This document shows positions 16,677 through 25,745 of a DNA stretch of 64,000 nt, one piece after another (position 1 is the first letter of the stretch; each line of letters opens with the position of its first letter). The DNA is from a bacterium (lineage in GTDB: Bacteria > Spirochaetota > Leptospiria > Leptospirales > Leptonemataceae). Position numbers and translations under genes: made by a program. Under the pieces are notes generated by a model. That model made no database searches and was not told the origin of the DNA. It saw only the letters and a list, made by a program, of their open reading frames with translations. The DNA lies in NCBI GenBank assembly GCA_024742665.1, contig JANSYA010000013.1, positions 1-64,000 of the forward strand, given 5' to 3'.

Positions 16677-19600
16677 ATGAAAACCGCCGATCTGATCGAA
16701 TCGATTAAGAGTTTCTTCTATAGTAATAGCGATAAAGCGGCCCGGCCGCGCCGCCGTCTGACCGCGCCGCTGATGGCCGGCGGCGGAGTCGGAATCCTGG
16801 CGGGCCTGATTGCCCTGGCGATTCTTGTGACCGGCCAGCCCGCCAGCGGCGAGGACATCGCCCTGAATTTTGGCGAGGGCGGCTCGAAGGAATTCGCCGA
16901 GCCGCCGACCTACGACGAGGACACGCTGCAGATTATCCAGGCCACGCCCACCGGGGATGTATCGGTGAACGATCTGCAAAAGGAGATCGTTGTCGTTTTT
17001 AACCAGCCCATGATCCCCCTGGCGAAGCTGGCTGAAGATTCCCGCGCGACCAAAGGCGCCTTTCAGATTTCGCCCAAACCCGCCGGCCGCTTTCGCTGGT
17101 ACGGCAGCCGGGTGTCTGCATTTGTACCCGACGAACCCTTCGCCCCTGGCGCGAAATACACCGTCACGGTGCCGGCCGGCACGAAGTCCCTCAGCGGCAA
17201 AAAACTTGCGCAGCCGAAGAAGTTCAGCTTCGCCACGCCGCCGCTGCGTTTGACCGGTTCCAATCCCAATCCGCGCTATACCAAACGCATCGAGTACAAG
17301 CAGAGCTTTCAGCTATATTTTAATTATCCGATCAACATCACCACGCTGCGCAAGCAGCTGCGCTTCACCGCGAACGGCAAGGCCGTCGCTTTCACGGCGC
17401 AGCATCCCGAGGCGGACAAGAATCTTGCGGCGCCGCGATTGGAAATCGAACGTCGCGAAGGCAAACGTCGCGTCATTGTGCGGGCCAACGCGCCCCTGCC
17501 ACGCGACGCGGTCGTAAAATTGAGCCTGCCCCGCGGCTTCCCTCCCGCCCGCGGCAACCGCGGACTGACCACCTCTATGGCTTTGAGTTATCAAACCTAC
17601 GGACCGCTGGAAGTCTCTTTAAGCAAGCGCGCGAAATTCTTTCAGAATCTCTGGCAGCTGCGCCTGGAGTTTAACAACCCCGCGCTGATCAAAGACGTCG
17701 CAAAACATATTCGCGTACGACCGATTACGGAACAGGGCAACCCCGGAGAACCTGTAAAAATGATTTCGCGCGAAGGCGGGCGTACGCGCTCGGCTTCGCT
17801 GGCGTACTGGGAAGTCAAGCCCTCGAAACGCTATCGCGTGAGCATCGCTTCGTCGATGGTCGACGCCTTCGGCAATCGCGTAACCGGCGCCCGCAGCTTC
17901 GACATAGAAACGCCGCGTCTGCGTAAGACATTCTCCAGCGACACCGGCGTGCAGGCCATCGAAGCGCGCATGGCGAAGAACCTGCCGCTCTATGTCAGCG
18001 CCATGCCCGAGATCAAAGGCGAAACCGGCGTCTTCGACGTCGACGATTTGAAGAGCTACGCCGCCGCCGGCTATCGCGGCAAACTGAACTACAGCGACGC
18101 GAAATCCTTTGCGATTCAAACCAACGTGCCCTTCGATCTGCAAACGCGCATCGGTTATAACGTGGCCCCGCATTTGAAAAAAGATACCGGCTGGCTTGCG
18201 ATCAATTACAACAACGAAGTCGAAAACTGGGAAGGCAAACCCGACACGGCCAGCTATACGCGCTTTATCCAGGCGACGGATCTGGGTCTGGTCATCAAGC
18301 AGGGAGCGAACGGCGCCCACGCATTCATTCACTCCCTGTCCAGCGCGCGCAGCGTGAGCGGCGTGAAAGTACGCGGCTTTGAGGGCGAAAGCGCGCTGGG
18401 TTCGTGTACGACGAACGCCGAGGGCTACTGCGAAATCAAAATGCCCGGTCGTCAAATCGCCCCGCGCAAGGCGCTCTACGTCGCCGAAGCTCCCGCCCGG
18501 GGCGACCTGCCCGCCGACCGCGCCTTCGTTTTGAGCCGCCACCATTCCGTCGAAATGTGGGCGATGACCGGCAATTACAACTATCGCGCCGCGCGCCCGT
18601 CTCTGCACGGCCAGGTGATCTTCGACCGCAAGCTCTACCGCCCCGGCGATACTGTCGAAATCAAGGCGGCTCTTGCGATACGCGAGAACGGCAAGCTCCA
18701 TACGCAAGCGGCGAAGCTGGGCAGCATTGCGATGATCGTCAGCGACGCGAAGGGCGCGAAGATCTTAAACAAGACGCTCAAGCCCAGCCCCGAAGGCGGC
18801 GTGTGGGCCAGCGTCAATATTCCGAAAGACGCGAGCCTGGGTCACTACAGCGTGCGGCTGTCTGCGAGCAATCTGCCGAAGAATTCGCCGAACCAGGTTT
18901 ATGACACCTTTCAAATCGAAGAGTTTCGTCCGGTCAATTTTACGGTGTCGTCGAAAGGCCTGCGCAAAGACGCGCAGCTCGGGGAAACTCTGAAGCTGCA
19001 GATCGAAGGGCGCTATCTCTTCGGCGCGCCGATGCAAAACGCGCGCGTGCAATACAATCTAAACCGCCGGCCGAAGTCTTTTAACTTCGACCGCCTGCCC
19101 GGTTTCGCCTTCGGCGATTTCGACTACGGCGACAGCTGGGATTCGCCTTCGTACGCCTATTTGACCGGCGCCGCGACGACGCTCAACGGCAAAGGCCTGC
19201 TGGAATTCACGGCGCGCACGCCGGACTTTCCCGGCAAGGGTCTGGAAAAACTCGGACTGCAGCGCGCCTACGATTTGGAACTGGAGGCGAGCGTTCGAGA
19301 CGTCAACGACCAGACCGTTACGAACAAAGCCTACGGCGCTGTATATCCCGGCAAAAATCTGCCCGGCGTAAAAGTGCAGGACTATTATCAGCAGGCCGGC
19401 CGCGCCTTTCGCTTTCAACTTGTAGCGGCTCGCACCGATGGATCGCCAGGCCAGAGTCAGGGCGGCGAAGTGATCATCACCCGCAAAGAATGGAAATCGA
19501 TCGAAGTCAAAGGCCCCGGCGGAAGTCTGCAGCGCCAGAACACGCTGGTCCGCGAAGACATCGAGAAAAAGTCGGTGCGGCTCGGAGCGAAACCCGTGCC

Positions 19601-22600
19601 CTATCAGTTTACGCCGAAGAAACCCGGCAATTATACGCTGACGGTTCGCATCGGCAAAGCGTACAGCCGCGTGAATTTTTACGCCTACGGCGGCGGCTAT
19701 ATCGGCTGGGATTTTCGCAACGACGACACGATTGAAATCTTAAAAGACAAAGCCGAATACAAACCAGGCGAGACGGCCAAACTGCTGATCCAATCGCCTT
19801 TCAAGCGCAGCCGCGCGATCGTCACGATCGAACGCGAAGGCGTCTACTCCACGGAGAGCTACGATATCGAAGGCAACGGCGAACCGATCGAAATTCCAAT
19901 CAAAGCCGAATACGTTCCCGACGTCTACGTCAGCGTGATGCTGGTGCGACCGCGCATTGATAATCCCCGGGATTCAAAAGATCCCAAAAACCCCGGCAAG
20001 CCGAATGCGGACAAAAGCAATGCGCAGCGAACGCCGCCCGGCGAAGAGGATCGTGGACGTCCGCGCTTTAAGATGGGCATCGCACATCTCGTGGTGAACG
20101 CCGAGTCGAAGCGCCTGCCTCTGACGATCACAAGCGACAAAGCCAAATACAAGCCGGGCACCGAGGCGACGGTCGAAATCAAAACCGCGCCGGGAGCCGA
20201 AGTGGCGGTATCCGTCGCCGACCGCGCGGTGCTCGATTTGATCAACTACAGCTACGGCGATCCGATCAGCAAATTTTACAAGAACTGGCCGCTCGGCGTG
20301 AACGTTATCGAAAATCGACGCACGCTCGTTCGTCAGGTTTCTTACGCGATTAAGGGCACGAGCCCGGGCGGCAAGGCCGCTGACGCGAGCGAAGCCGGCG
20401 GTTTCGCCTACGATTCCGAAGACGGAGCGCGCAAGGACTTCCGGCATACGGCCCACTGGCGGCCGGCGGTCAAGGCCGACGCGCAGGGCGTCGCCCGCGT
20501 TAAAATCAAACTGCCGGAGAACCTGACGACCTTTCGCGTGCAGGCCTTCGCCATCAAAGACGGACGTTATGCGACCGGCCGCCACGAATTTCGCGTGGCG
20601 AAGGATCTCGTGATTCAGCCCTTTCTGCCGCGCTTTTTACGCCCGGGCGACCAGGTGCAAATGGGAGCGGTCGTCACGAATCAGACCGATAAACGCGCGC
20701 GCTTTCGCGTCGCCATGCAATCGAAGCTCTTAAAATTTACGCCGGAATCCGGCGACACGACGCCCGCCGCTCGGGACGCGATCGCTCGCATCGTCGAGAT
20801 CGGTCCCGGCGAAGCGCGCGAAGTCAGCTTTCGATCTTCGGTGAATACCACCGCCTATCTCGCGGCGAAAAACGCGACGGCCGAGAAATTCGCGCAGGCC
20901 GTACGCGAAGCAAATGGGAAACCACTGAAGCGCGATCAGTCCGAGTTTATGATTCAGGCGGCCGACGTTAAAGGGCTGATTTCGGCCCGCCTCGAAAGCG
21001 CGGGCGGCGCAAGCGATAAAACCACGTTTGCCTTTCCCGTGCGTGAACATCCGCCGGTCGAAGCCTTCACAATCGGCGGTCTGGCCGGCGGCGCGAAGGC
21101 CAATCAAGACCTTGCGAAAGCTCAGGAGGGCGTGGCGCTGCCGCGTTCGTCGGAAGTGATCGAGAATATGGCTCACTTAGAACTCGGCCTGAGTTCCACC
21201 GCTCTGACCGGAATTTCGCGAGCCTTCAGCTTCTATAAAAGCAATCCGTACTATTGTCTGGAACAGCGGGCTTCGGCTTATATGGCGGCTCTGACTTCCG
21301 GGCAGCTGCTCGCGGATCTCGCGCAGCCGCCCGCGAAAAACGGCTACGATTTCGGCAGCGTGGAGACCCTCTTCTTTCGCGATCTCGGCCGACATCAAAA
21401 TAAAGACGGCGGCTTTCGCACCTGGATCGACGGCCGGGCCTACAGCAATCCGTATCTGACCGCCTATATCGTATTCATTCTGCAGGCCGCCGACGAGTCC
21501 GACGCCGCGAAGCCCGCATACGATCGTAAGATTCGATCGCGAGCGATCGACTATCTCAAAGCGTACGTGCGCAAACCAAAACGAGACGGCTATCGCTATA
21601 TCCTGGAAAGCTTCGCGTTCATCCATCACGTCATGACGCGCGACGGTCGCGGCGACACGGGTCTCGAAAAGTTTTTACTGGAAAACGAAAAACGCCTCTC
21701 CCTGCGCGCGCGCGGCCACCTGGCTCTCGCCCTGGCAGAGCGCCGGGGAATCAAAGACTATCGTAAAGACGACGATACGAAGCGGATCATGGAGTATTTG
21801 CGCAATCGGATGGAAATCACCACGCGCAATATATCTTTCAAAGAGCCCTCCAGCGGCAGCTATACCCGCGCCTATTACGCGCCGGGCGCGACAATGGGCG
21901 TAATCTTGCGCGCCTATATCGCGCTGGATCCGAATCATCCTTTTGTGCCGCAGATGGTGCAGTACGCCCTGGGCGATCATAGCAGCCGCCTGTGGGGCAG
22001 CAGTCATAGCTCCGGAATGCTGGCTTATGGTCTCTGGCGTTTCAGCGAAACTTACGAAAAGGATACCCCGAATTTCAATGCCCGCATCGCGCTCGACGGC
22101 AACGCGCTCTGGGAAAAATCATTTAAGGGCCGCACCGATTCCACGGTGAATCGCAGATTTCCGCTGGCCGATCTGCACAAACTGGCGGAGCCCGGAAAAA
22201 CTGTGCCTTTCAGCTTCGAGAAAAAAGGCGCCGGGCGTCTGTACTATACGGCGACCTTGAGCTATGCTCCAGCGGCGGCGACTCGCCTGAAGGCGCGCGA
22301 CGAGGGCATCGAAGTTCGCCGCGAAATCATGAAATTAGGCGGCGGTCCGGGTAACTTAAGAGAGCAGTCCATGAACGGCAAGCCCCTCAAACGCGGCGAC
22401 GTCTATCTCGTACGCCTGACGGTTGTCACGCCGAAGCCGGTCTTTCAGTTTATGCTGCAGGATCTGCTGCCGGCGAATCTGGAAGCCGTGCAAACGGGAT
22501 TCGCGACGGAAAGCTCGACCTACGATCGTTTCTTGCGAAAGAAGCGATCGAACTCCCGGGGCAATCAGTACTGGTGGGAGTACGACTGGATCAAATACGA

Positions 22601-22781
22601 ATATCGCGACGACCGATTTCTAGCGACGAAAGAATATCTTTCGGCCGGCATTCACGAGTACTACTATTTCGCCCGGGCGAATTTACGCGGCCAGGTCAGC
22701 CACCCCGCGGCGCGGGCCTTCGCCATGTATGAACCGGAAGTATTCGGCCGCACGGATTCCGGCGCGGCCGAAGTCCGGTGA
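16677..22781 (+). CDS. Bacterial alpha-2-macroglobulin (YfhM-type) with thioester
   Basis: At 2034 residues, slightly above the usual 1550-1900, this is a periplasmic protease trap. Residues about 28-52 form one N-terminal hydrophobic segment; there is no lipobox Cys, so it seems membrane-anchored by a helix rather than by lipid as in E. coli. Strand-rich macroglobulin domains run to about residue 1250, a bait-region-like basic stretch lies near 1120-1160, and the thioester motif C1527-L-E-Q1530 is intact, followed by helical repeats of the thioester domain and a C-terminal receptor-like domain. When a foreign protease cuts the bait, the thioester links to it. Its stop overlaps the start of pbpC by 4 bases, the well-known pairing, which suggests it guards the wall during repair. 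Confidence 0.92.
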   Translation: MKTADLIESIKSFFYSNSDKAARPRRRLTAPLMAGGGVGILAGLIALAILVTGQPASGEDIALNFGEGGSKEFAEPPTYDEDTLQIIQATPTGDVSVNDLQKEIVVVFNQPMIPLAKLAEDSRATKGAFQISPKPAGRFRWYGSRVSAFVPDEPFAPGAKYTVTVPAGTKSLSGKKLAQPKKFSFATPPLRLTGSNPNPRYTKRIEYKQSFQLYFNYPINITTLRKQLRFTANGKAVAFTAQHPEADKNLAAPRLEIERREGKRRVIVRANAPLPRDAVVKLSLPRGFPPARGNRGLTTSMALSYQTYGPLEVSLSKRAKFFQNLWQLRLEFNNPALIKDVAKHIRVRPITEQGNPGEPVKMISREGGRTRSASLAYWEVKPSKRYRVSIASSMVDAFGNRVTGARSFDIETPRLRKTFSSDTGVQAIEARMAKNLPLYVSAMPEIKGETGVFDVDDLKSYAAAGYRGKLNYSDAKSFAIQTNVPFDLQTRIGYNVAPHLKKDTGWLAINYNNEVENWEGKPDTASYTRFIQATDLGLVIKQGANGAHAFIHSLSSARSVSGVKVRGFEGESALGSCTTNAEGYCEIKMPGRQIAPRKALYVAEAPARGDLPADRAFVLSRHHSVEMWAMTGNYNYRAARPSLHGQVIFDRKLYRPGDTVEIKAALAIRENGKLHTQAAKLGSIAMIVSDAKGAKILNKTLKPSPEGGVWASVNIPKDASLGHYSVRLSASNLPKNSPNQVYDTFQIEEFRPVNFTVSSKGLRKDAQLGETLKLQIEGRYLFGAPMQNARVQYNLNRRPKSFNFDRLPGFAFGDFDYGDSWDSPSYAYLTGAATTLNGKGLLEFTARTPDFPGKGLEKLGLQRAYDLELEASVRDVNDQTVTNKAYGAVYPGKNLPGVKVQDYYQQAGRAFRFQLVAARTDGSPGQSQGGEVIITRKEWKSIEVKGPGGSLQRQNTLVREDIEKKSVRLGAKPVPYQFTPKKPGNYTLTVRIGKAYSRVNFYAYGGGYIGWDFRNDDTIEILKDKAEYKPGETAKLLIQSPFKRSRAIVTIEREGVYSTESYDIEGNGEPIEIPIKAEYVPDVYVSVMLVRPRIDNPRDSKDPKNPGKPNADKSNAQRTPPGEEDRGRPRFKMGIAHLVVNAESKRLPLTITSDKAKYKPGTEATVEIKTAPGAEVAVSVADRAVLDLINYSYGDPISKFYKNWPLGVNVIENRRTLVRQVSYAIKGTSPGGKAADASEAGGFAYDSEDGARKDFRHTAHWRPAVKADAQGVARVKIKLPENLTTFRVQAFAIKDGRYATGRHEFRVAKDLVIQPFLPRFLRPGDQVQMGAVVTNQTDKRARFRVAMQSKLLKFTPESGDTTPAARDAIARIVEIGPGEAREVSFRSSVNTTAYLAAKNATAEKFAQAVREANGKPLKRDQSEFMIQAADVKGLISARLESAGGASDKTTFAFPVREHPPVEAFTIGGLAGGAKANQDLAKAQEGVALPRSSEVIENMAHLELGLSSTALTGISRAFSFYKSNPYYCLEQRASAYMAALTSGQLLADLAQPPAKNGYDFGSVETLFFRDLGRHQNKDGGFRTWIDGRAYSNPYLTAYIVFILQAADESDAAKPAYDRKIRSRAIDYLKAYVRKPKRDGYRYILESFAFIHHVMTRDGRGDTGLEKFLLENEKRLSLRARGHLALALAERRGIKDYRKDDDTKRIMEYLRNRMEITTRNISFKEPSSGSYTRAYYAPGATMGVILRAYIALDPNHPFVPQMVQYALGDHSSRLWGSSHSSGMLAYGLWRFSETYEKDTPNFNARIALDGNALWEKSFKGRTDSTVNRRFPLADLHKLAEPGKTVPFSFEKKGAGRLYYTATLSYAPAAATRLKARDEGIEVRREIMKLGGGPGNLREQSMNGKPLKRGDVYLVRLTVVTPKPVFQFMLQDLLPANLEAVQTGFATESSTYDRFLRKKRSNSRGNQYWWEYDWIKYEYRDDRFLATKEYLSAGIHEYYYFARANLRGQVSHPAARAFAMYEPEVFGRTDSGAAEVR

Positions 22782-25132
22782 AAACGATTCTGGCACGGCG
22801 CATGCGCCAGGCCGTTTCGGCGATTCGATCGCGCCTGCGTACGATCGTCGCCGGCTTCGTGCTGACGGCCTTCGCGCTCTCGTTGATCGCCCTGGCCGTG
22901 CCGCCGGATCGGGAACGCCTGATATCCGCCGGCCAGGGATTGGTCATTCTTTCTCGCGAAGGCAACGAGCTGCGTCGCTTTCGCGAGAGCGACGCCGGTT
23001 CGCATACAAGCCACCGCCGCGGACTGGACGCCTATCCGCCGGCTCTATTGCAGGCGGTGCTGCGAGCCGAGGATCGCCGCTTTTATCTGCATCCCGGCGT
23101 CGACCCCGCAGCGATCCTGCGCGCGACTCTGCAAAACTTGAGAGCCGGTCGCGTCGTCTCCGGCGGTTCGACGATCACCCAGCAGCTCGCGCGTCTGGTC
23201 TATAAGGCGGATCTGCCCGACAATGCGTACGCGCGCAAGCTCGCCGAATGGTTTCTGGCCGTACGGCTGGATCTGCACACGACGAAAGACGATATTTTTT
23301 CGGCCTACTTAAATCGAGTGCCGCTGCCCGGCAATCGCACCGGCATGACGGCCGGCGCCGCATACTTGTTTCAGCGCGAACCGCGTTTCTTAAATCGCGA
23401 CGAGTGCATTGCGCTGGCCGTTTTAATTCGGCGCAATCATACGAATCCCGAATCTTTCCAGACCCGCTTTCGCCGGCTCGCCGCACACTTCGCGACCGAG
23501 GGCGCTTCGCCGGAAGCCTCGCCTGAAATTCTTAAAAAGATTTTCGACCGAAAGAATTCAGCCAAAATCGCGGAGACCCCCGCCGCGAACACGAACAATC
23601 CGGAAGAACAGGCACGACGGCGAACGCCCGGTCACAGCCCGCACTTCACGGACTGGCTGCGCGAAAAATTCCCGAATCTAAAAGGCGTCGTCCAAACGCG
23701 CCTGTCCGAAAACCTAAACGAAACCGTTCAGAATATTTTGAAAGGCGAACTAACAGCCCTGAAAAAGCTCAACGCCCGCCACGCGGCCGTCGTCGTGCTG
23801 CGCATCGATGCTCTCAACGAAAGTTTGATTCTGGAAGGTCTGGTGGGTTCGCGCGACTACGGCGCGTCCCGGAGCGGACAGATCAACGGCGCGACGACTC
23901 GCCGGGTGGCCGGCAGCACGCTCAAACCATTCATATACGGTCTGGCCTTCGAAGAACAAAATCTACGGCCGTATTCTATCATACATGACAACGACTCAAA
24001 TGTCAGTCTGGGCGCGGGGGCGGTCTACCGGCCGCGCAACTACGATCTGAATTACTGGGGCGCGATGACCGCCCGTGAAGCCCTGGCCACCTCCCGTAAC
24101 ATCCCCGCAGTCAAACTTACCGAAGAGCTCGGGGAAGAGCGCGTTTTCGAATTCCTGCGTAAGGCCGGTTTTTTTCCAACTCAGCCGGAAGCCCAACCCT
24201 ACGCCTATGGTCCCGGCATCGCGCTGGGCATTAGCGGAGCGACTTTGCTCGACCTCACCCGGGCCTATTCGACTTTCGCCACCGGCGGACGCCAGTGGCC
24301 ATTGCGACTGGGGCGAAGCGAAAGCGGCGACGATCTCATTTACGGCGACGATGAGCGCCTGTTTAATGAGAGCACGGCGCATTTGATCACGCACATATTG
24401 TCCGATCGCAGCATGCGTCGCCGCGCCTTTGGCGACCGCAGCTTTTTGGATTTTCCATTCGAAGTCGCGGCGAAGACCGGCACCTCCAAAGACTATCGCG
24501 ACGCCTGGACCGTGGGCTATAGCGAAAATTACGTTGTCGGAGTCTGGGTGGGTAATTTCGACGCGACGCCCATGAAAAACGTGTCGGGTGCCTACGGCGC
24601 CGGCCGCATCTTCCACCAGATCATGCGCGGACTGCATCGAAATGAAAGGCCGCGTTTTCATTATCCGGCGGACTGGAGCCGCGTTTCAATTTGTCGCCAC
24701 ACCGGACTGCGCGCAAGCGACAGCTGCGAAAGCTACAGCGAACTGATTCCCCCCGAAGACGTTACGCCAGCCCTCTGTCACGGCGAACACACCGGAAAAC
24801 TAACGCCCGGTGCGACCGATTTCGCCGGCGAGATTCCTGACGCGACGAAAAATTCGACAGTGCGGCGGCATTTGCTTTCGCCGACGCCCGGCGCGGTGTA
24901 CTATCTCGATCCCCACTCGCCGCGGTCGATCCAGGAAATCCCTCTGCGACTGCACGCTGCGTTTCAGAAGCGCTCTGGCAAGCTCTCGATCGATTATCCG
25001 GTCGCGCGGGGACGGAGGCTTTGCCAGCCGGCGCAGTGCCCGCCGACGCTGAAACTGGATCCAGGCTCGTACGAAATTCGCGTGCTGGATCGGGGACGGA
25101 TTCTGGAACGCGTTGAATTCGAAGTCAGGTGA
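22778..25132 (+). CDS. pbpC: Penicillin-binding protein 1C
   Basis: Bifunctional peptidoglycan synthase of 784 residues at the inner membrane. The N-terminal anchor helix is at about 24-46. The glycosyltransferase domain has the catalytic E98-D-R-R-F-Y motif and GGSTITQQ. The transpeptidase domain shows S380-T-L-K383, S439-R-N441 and K566-T-G-T. The last 90 residues match the C-terminal module typical of PBP1C. It starts with GTG in GTGA, overlapping the macroglobulin stop, so the two are translationally coupled. All catalytic residues are present. PBP1C is usually dispensable and thought to act in wall repair. Confidence 0.93.
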   Translation: MKTILARRMRQAVSAIRSRLRTIVAGFVLTAFALSLIALAVPPDRERLISAGQGLVILSREGNELRRFRESDAGSHTSHRRGLDAYPPALLQAVLRAEDRRFYLHPGVDPAAILRATLQNLRAGRVVSGGSTITQQLARLVYKADLPDNAYARKLAEWFLAVRLDLHTTKDDIFSAYLNRVPLPGNRTGMTAGAAYLFQREPRFLNRDECIALAVLIRRNHTNPESFQTRFRRLAAHFATEGASPEASPEILKKIFDRKNSAKIAETPAANTNNPEEQARRRTPGHSPHFTDWLREKFPNLKGVVQTRLSENLNETVQNILKGELTALKKLNARHAAVVVLRIDALNESLILEGLVGSRDYGASRSGQINGATTRRVAGSTLKPFIYGLAFEEQNLRPYSIIHDNDSNVSLGAGAVYRPRNYDLNYWGAMTAREALATSRNIPAVKLTEELGEERVFEFLRKAGFFPTQPEAQPYAYGPGIALGISGATLLDLTRAYSTFATGGRQWPLRLGRSESGDDLIYGDDERLFNESTAHLITHILSDRSMRRRAFGDRSFLDFPFEVAAKTGTSKDYRDAWTVGYSENYVVGVWVGNFDATPMKNVSGAYGAGRIFHQIMRGLHRNERPRFHYPADWSRVSICRHTGLRASDSCESYSELIPPEDVTPALCHGEHTGKLTPGATDFAGEIPDATKNSTVRRHLLSPTPGAVYYLDPHSPRSIQEIPLRLHAAFQKRSGKLSIDYPVARGRRLCQPAQCPPTLKLDPGSYEIRVLDRGRILERVEFEVR

Positions 25133-25217
25133 TGCGGGCTTCGAACATACCAGGCGAAACGAAGATCTGCGATAATTTTAGCTTGCGGCTCTAACCGGAA
25201 GTCCCAGCGTTTCCGAT

Positions 25218-25682
25218 ATGGGACTCAAAATCAGCAGCTACGAACAATTCGAAACTTATATCGGCAAAGAACTCGGCGTCTCCGAGTACGTGCAGGTCGA
25301 CCAGGCCCGCATCAACGCTTTCGCGGAGGCGACTCTGGATCACCAGTGGATTCATACCGACCCGGAACGCGCGGCAAAAGAAACGGAATTCGGCACTACG
25401 ATCGCCCACGGATATCTAACGCTTTCGATGGCGCCCTATCTTCTGGGGCAAATCATCGAACTCGATAATCTAAAGATGGGCGTCAACTATGGCGTAGACA
25501 AACTGCGCTTCATGAGCCCGGTAAAGTGCGACAGTCGCGTGCGCATGCGGGCGGAACTATCCGAAATGAAAAATCTGCGAGGCACGGCCCGCGCGAAAAT
25601 CAAGATTACGATCGAGATTGAAGGCGTGGACAAGGCCGCCTGCGTGGGCGAAGTCACCTATCTGTATCAATTCGCCGATTGA
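25218..25682 (+). CDS. MaoC-family (R)-specific enoyl-CoA hydratase
   Basis: A hot-dog-fold protein of 154 residues. The MaoC active-site pattern is visible: A-T-L-D-H-Q-W-I-H-T-D near residue 38-48 and G-T-T-I-A-H-G-Y-L-T-L-S at about 59-70, giving the catalytic Asp/His pair and oxyanion loop. It hydrates trans-2-enoyl-CoA to (R)-3-hydroxyacyl-CoA, or acts on an acyl thioester in lipid metabolism. Length fits the single-domain bacterial members. It stands alone, so the pathway (fatty acid or polyester related) is open. The ATG at 25218 is the natural start. Confidence 0.88.
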   Translation: MGLKISSYEQFETYIGKELGVSEYVQVDQARINAFAEATLDHQWIHTDPERAAKETEFGTTIAHGYLTLSMAPYLLGQIIELDNLKMGVNYGVDKLRFMSPVKCDSRVRMRAELSEMKNLRGTARAKIKITIEIEGVDKAACVGEVTYLYQFAD

Positions 25683-25697
25683 CACTCCGGCGCTCGG

Positions 25698-25725
25698 AGC
25701 TTCGCCGCGGACACACGGCGAAGCT
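25698..25725. terminator. Hairpin between convergent genes
   Basis: agcttcgccg (25698-25707) and cggcgaagct (25716-25725) are perfect 10-base complements around an 8-base loop. It sits between the ends of the MaoC gene and the cyclase gene on opposite strands and could end transcripts from both. A T-run is lacking. Confidence 0.55.
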
Positions 25726-25745
25726 TCGGGAAATCCGTAATCATT

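Noticed and set aside
16429..16678. Small minus-strand genes in the gap before the macroglobulin gene
   Set aside because: Two overlapping frames compete, neither has a ribosome binding site or recognisable motif, and long chance frames are common at this GC content.
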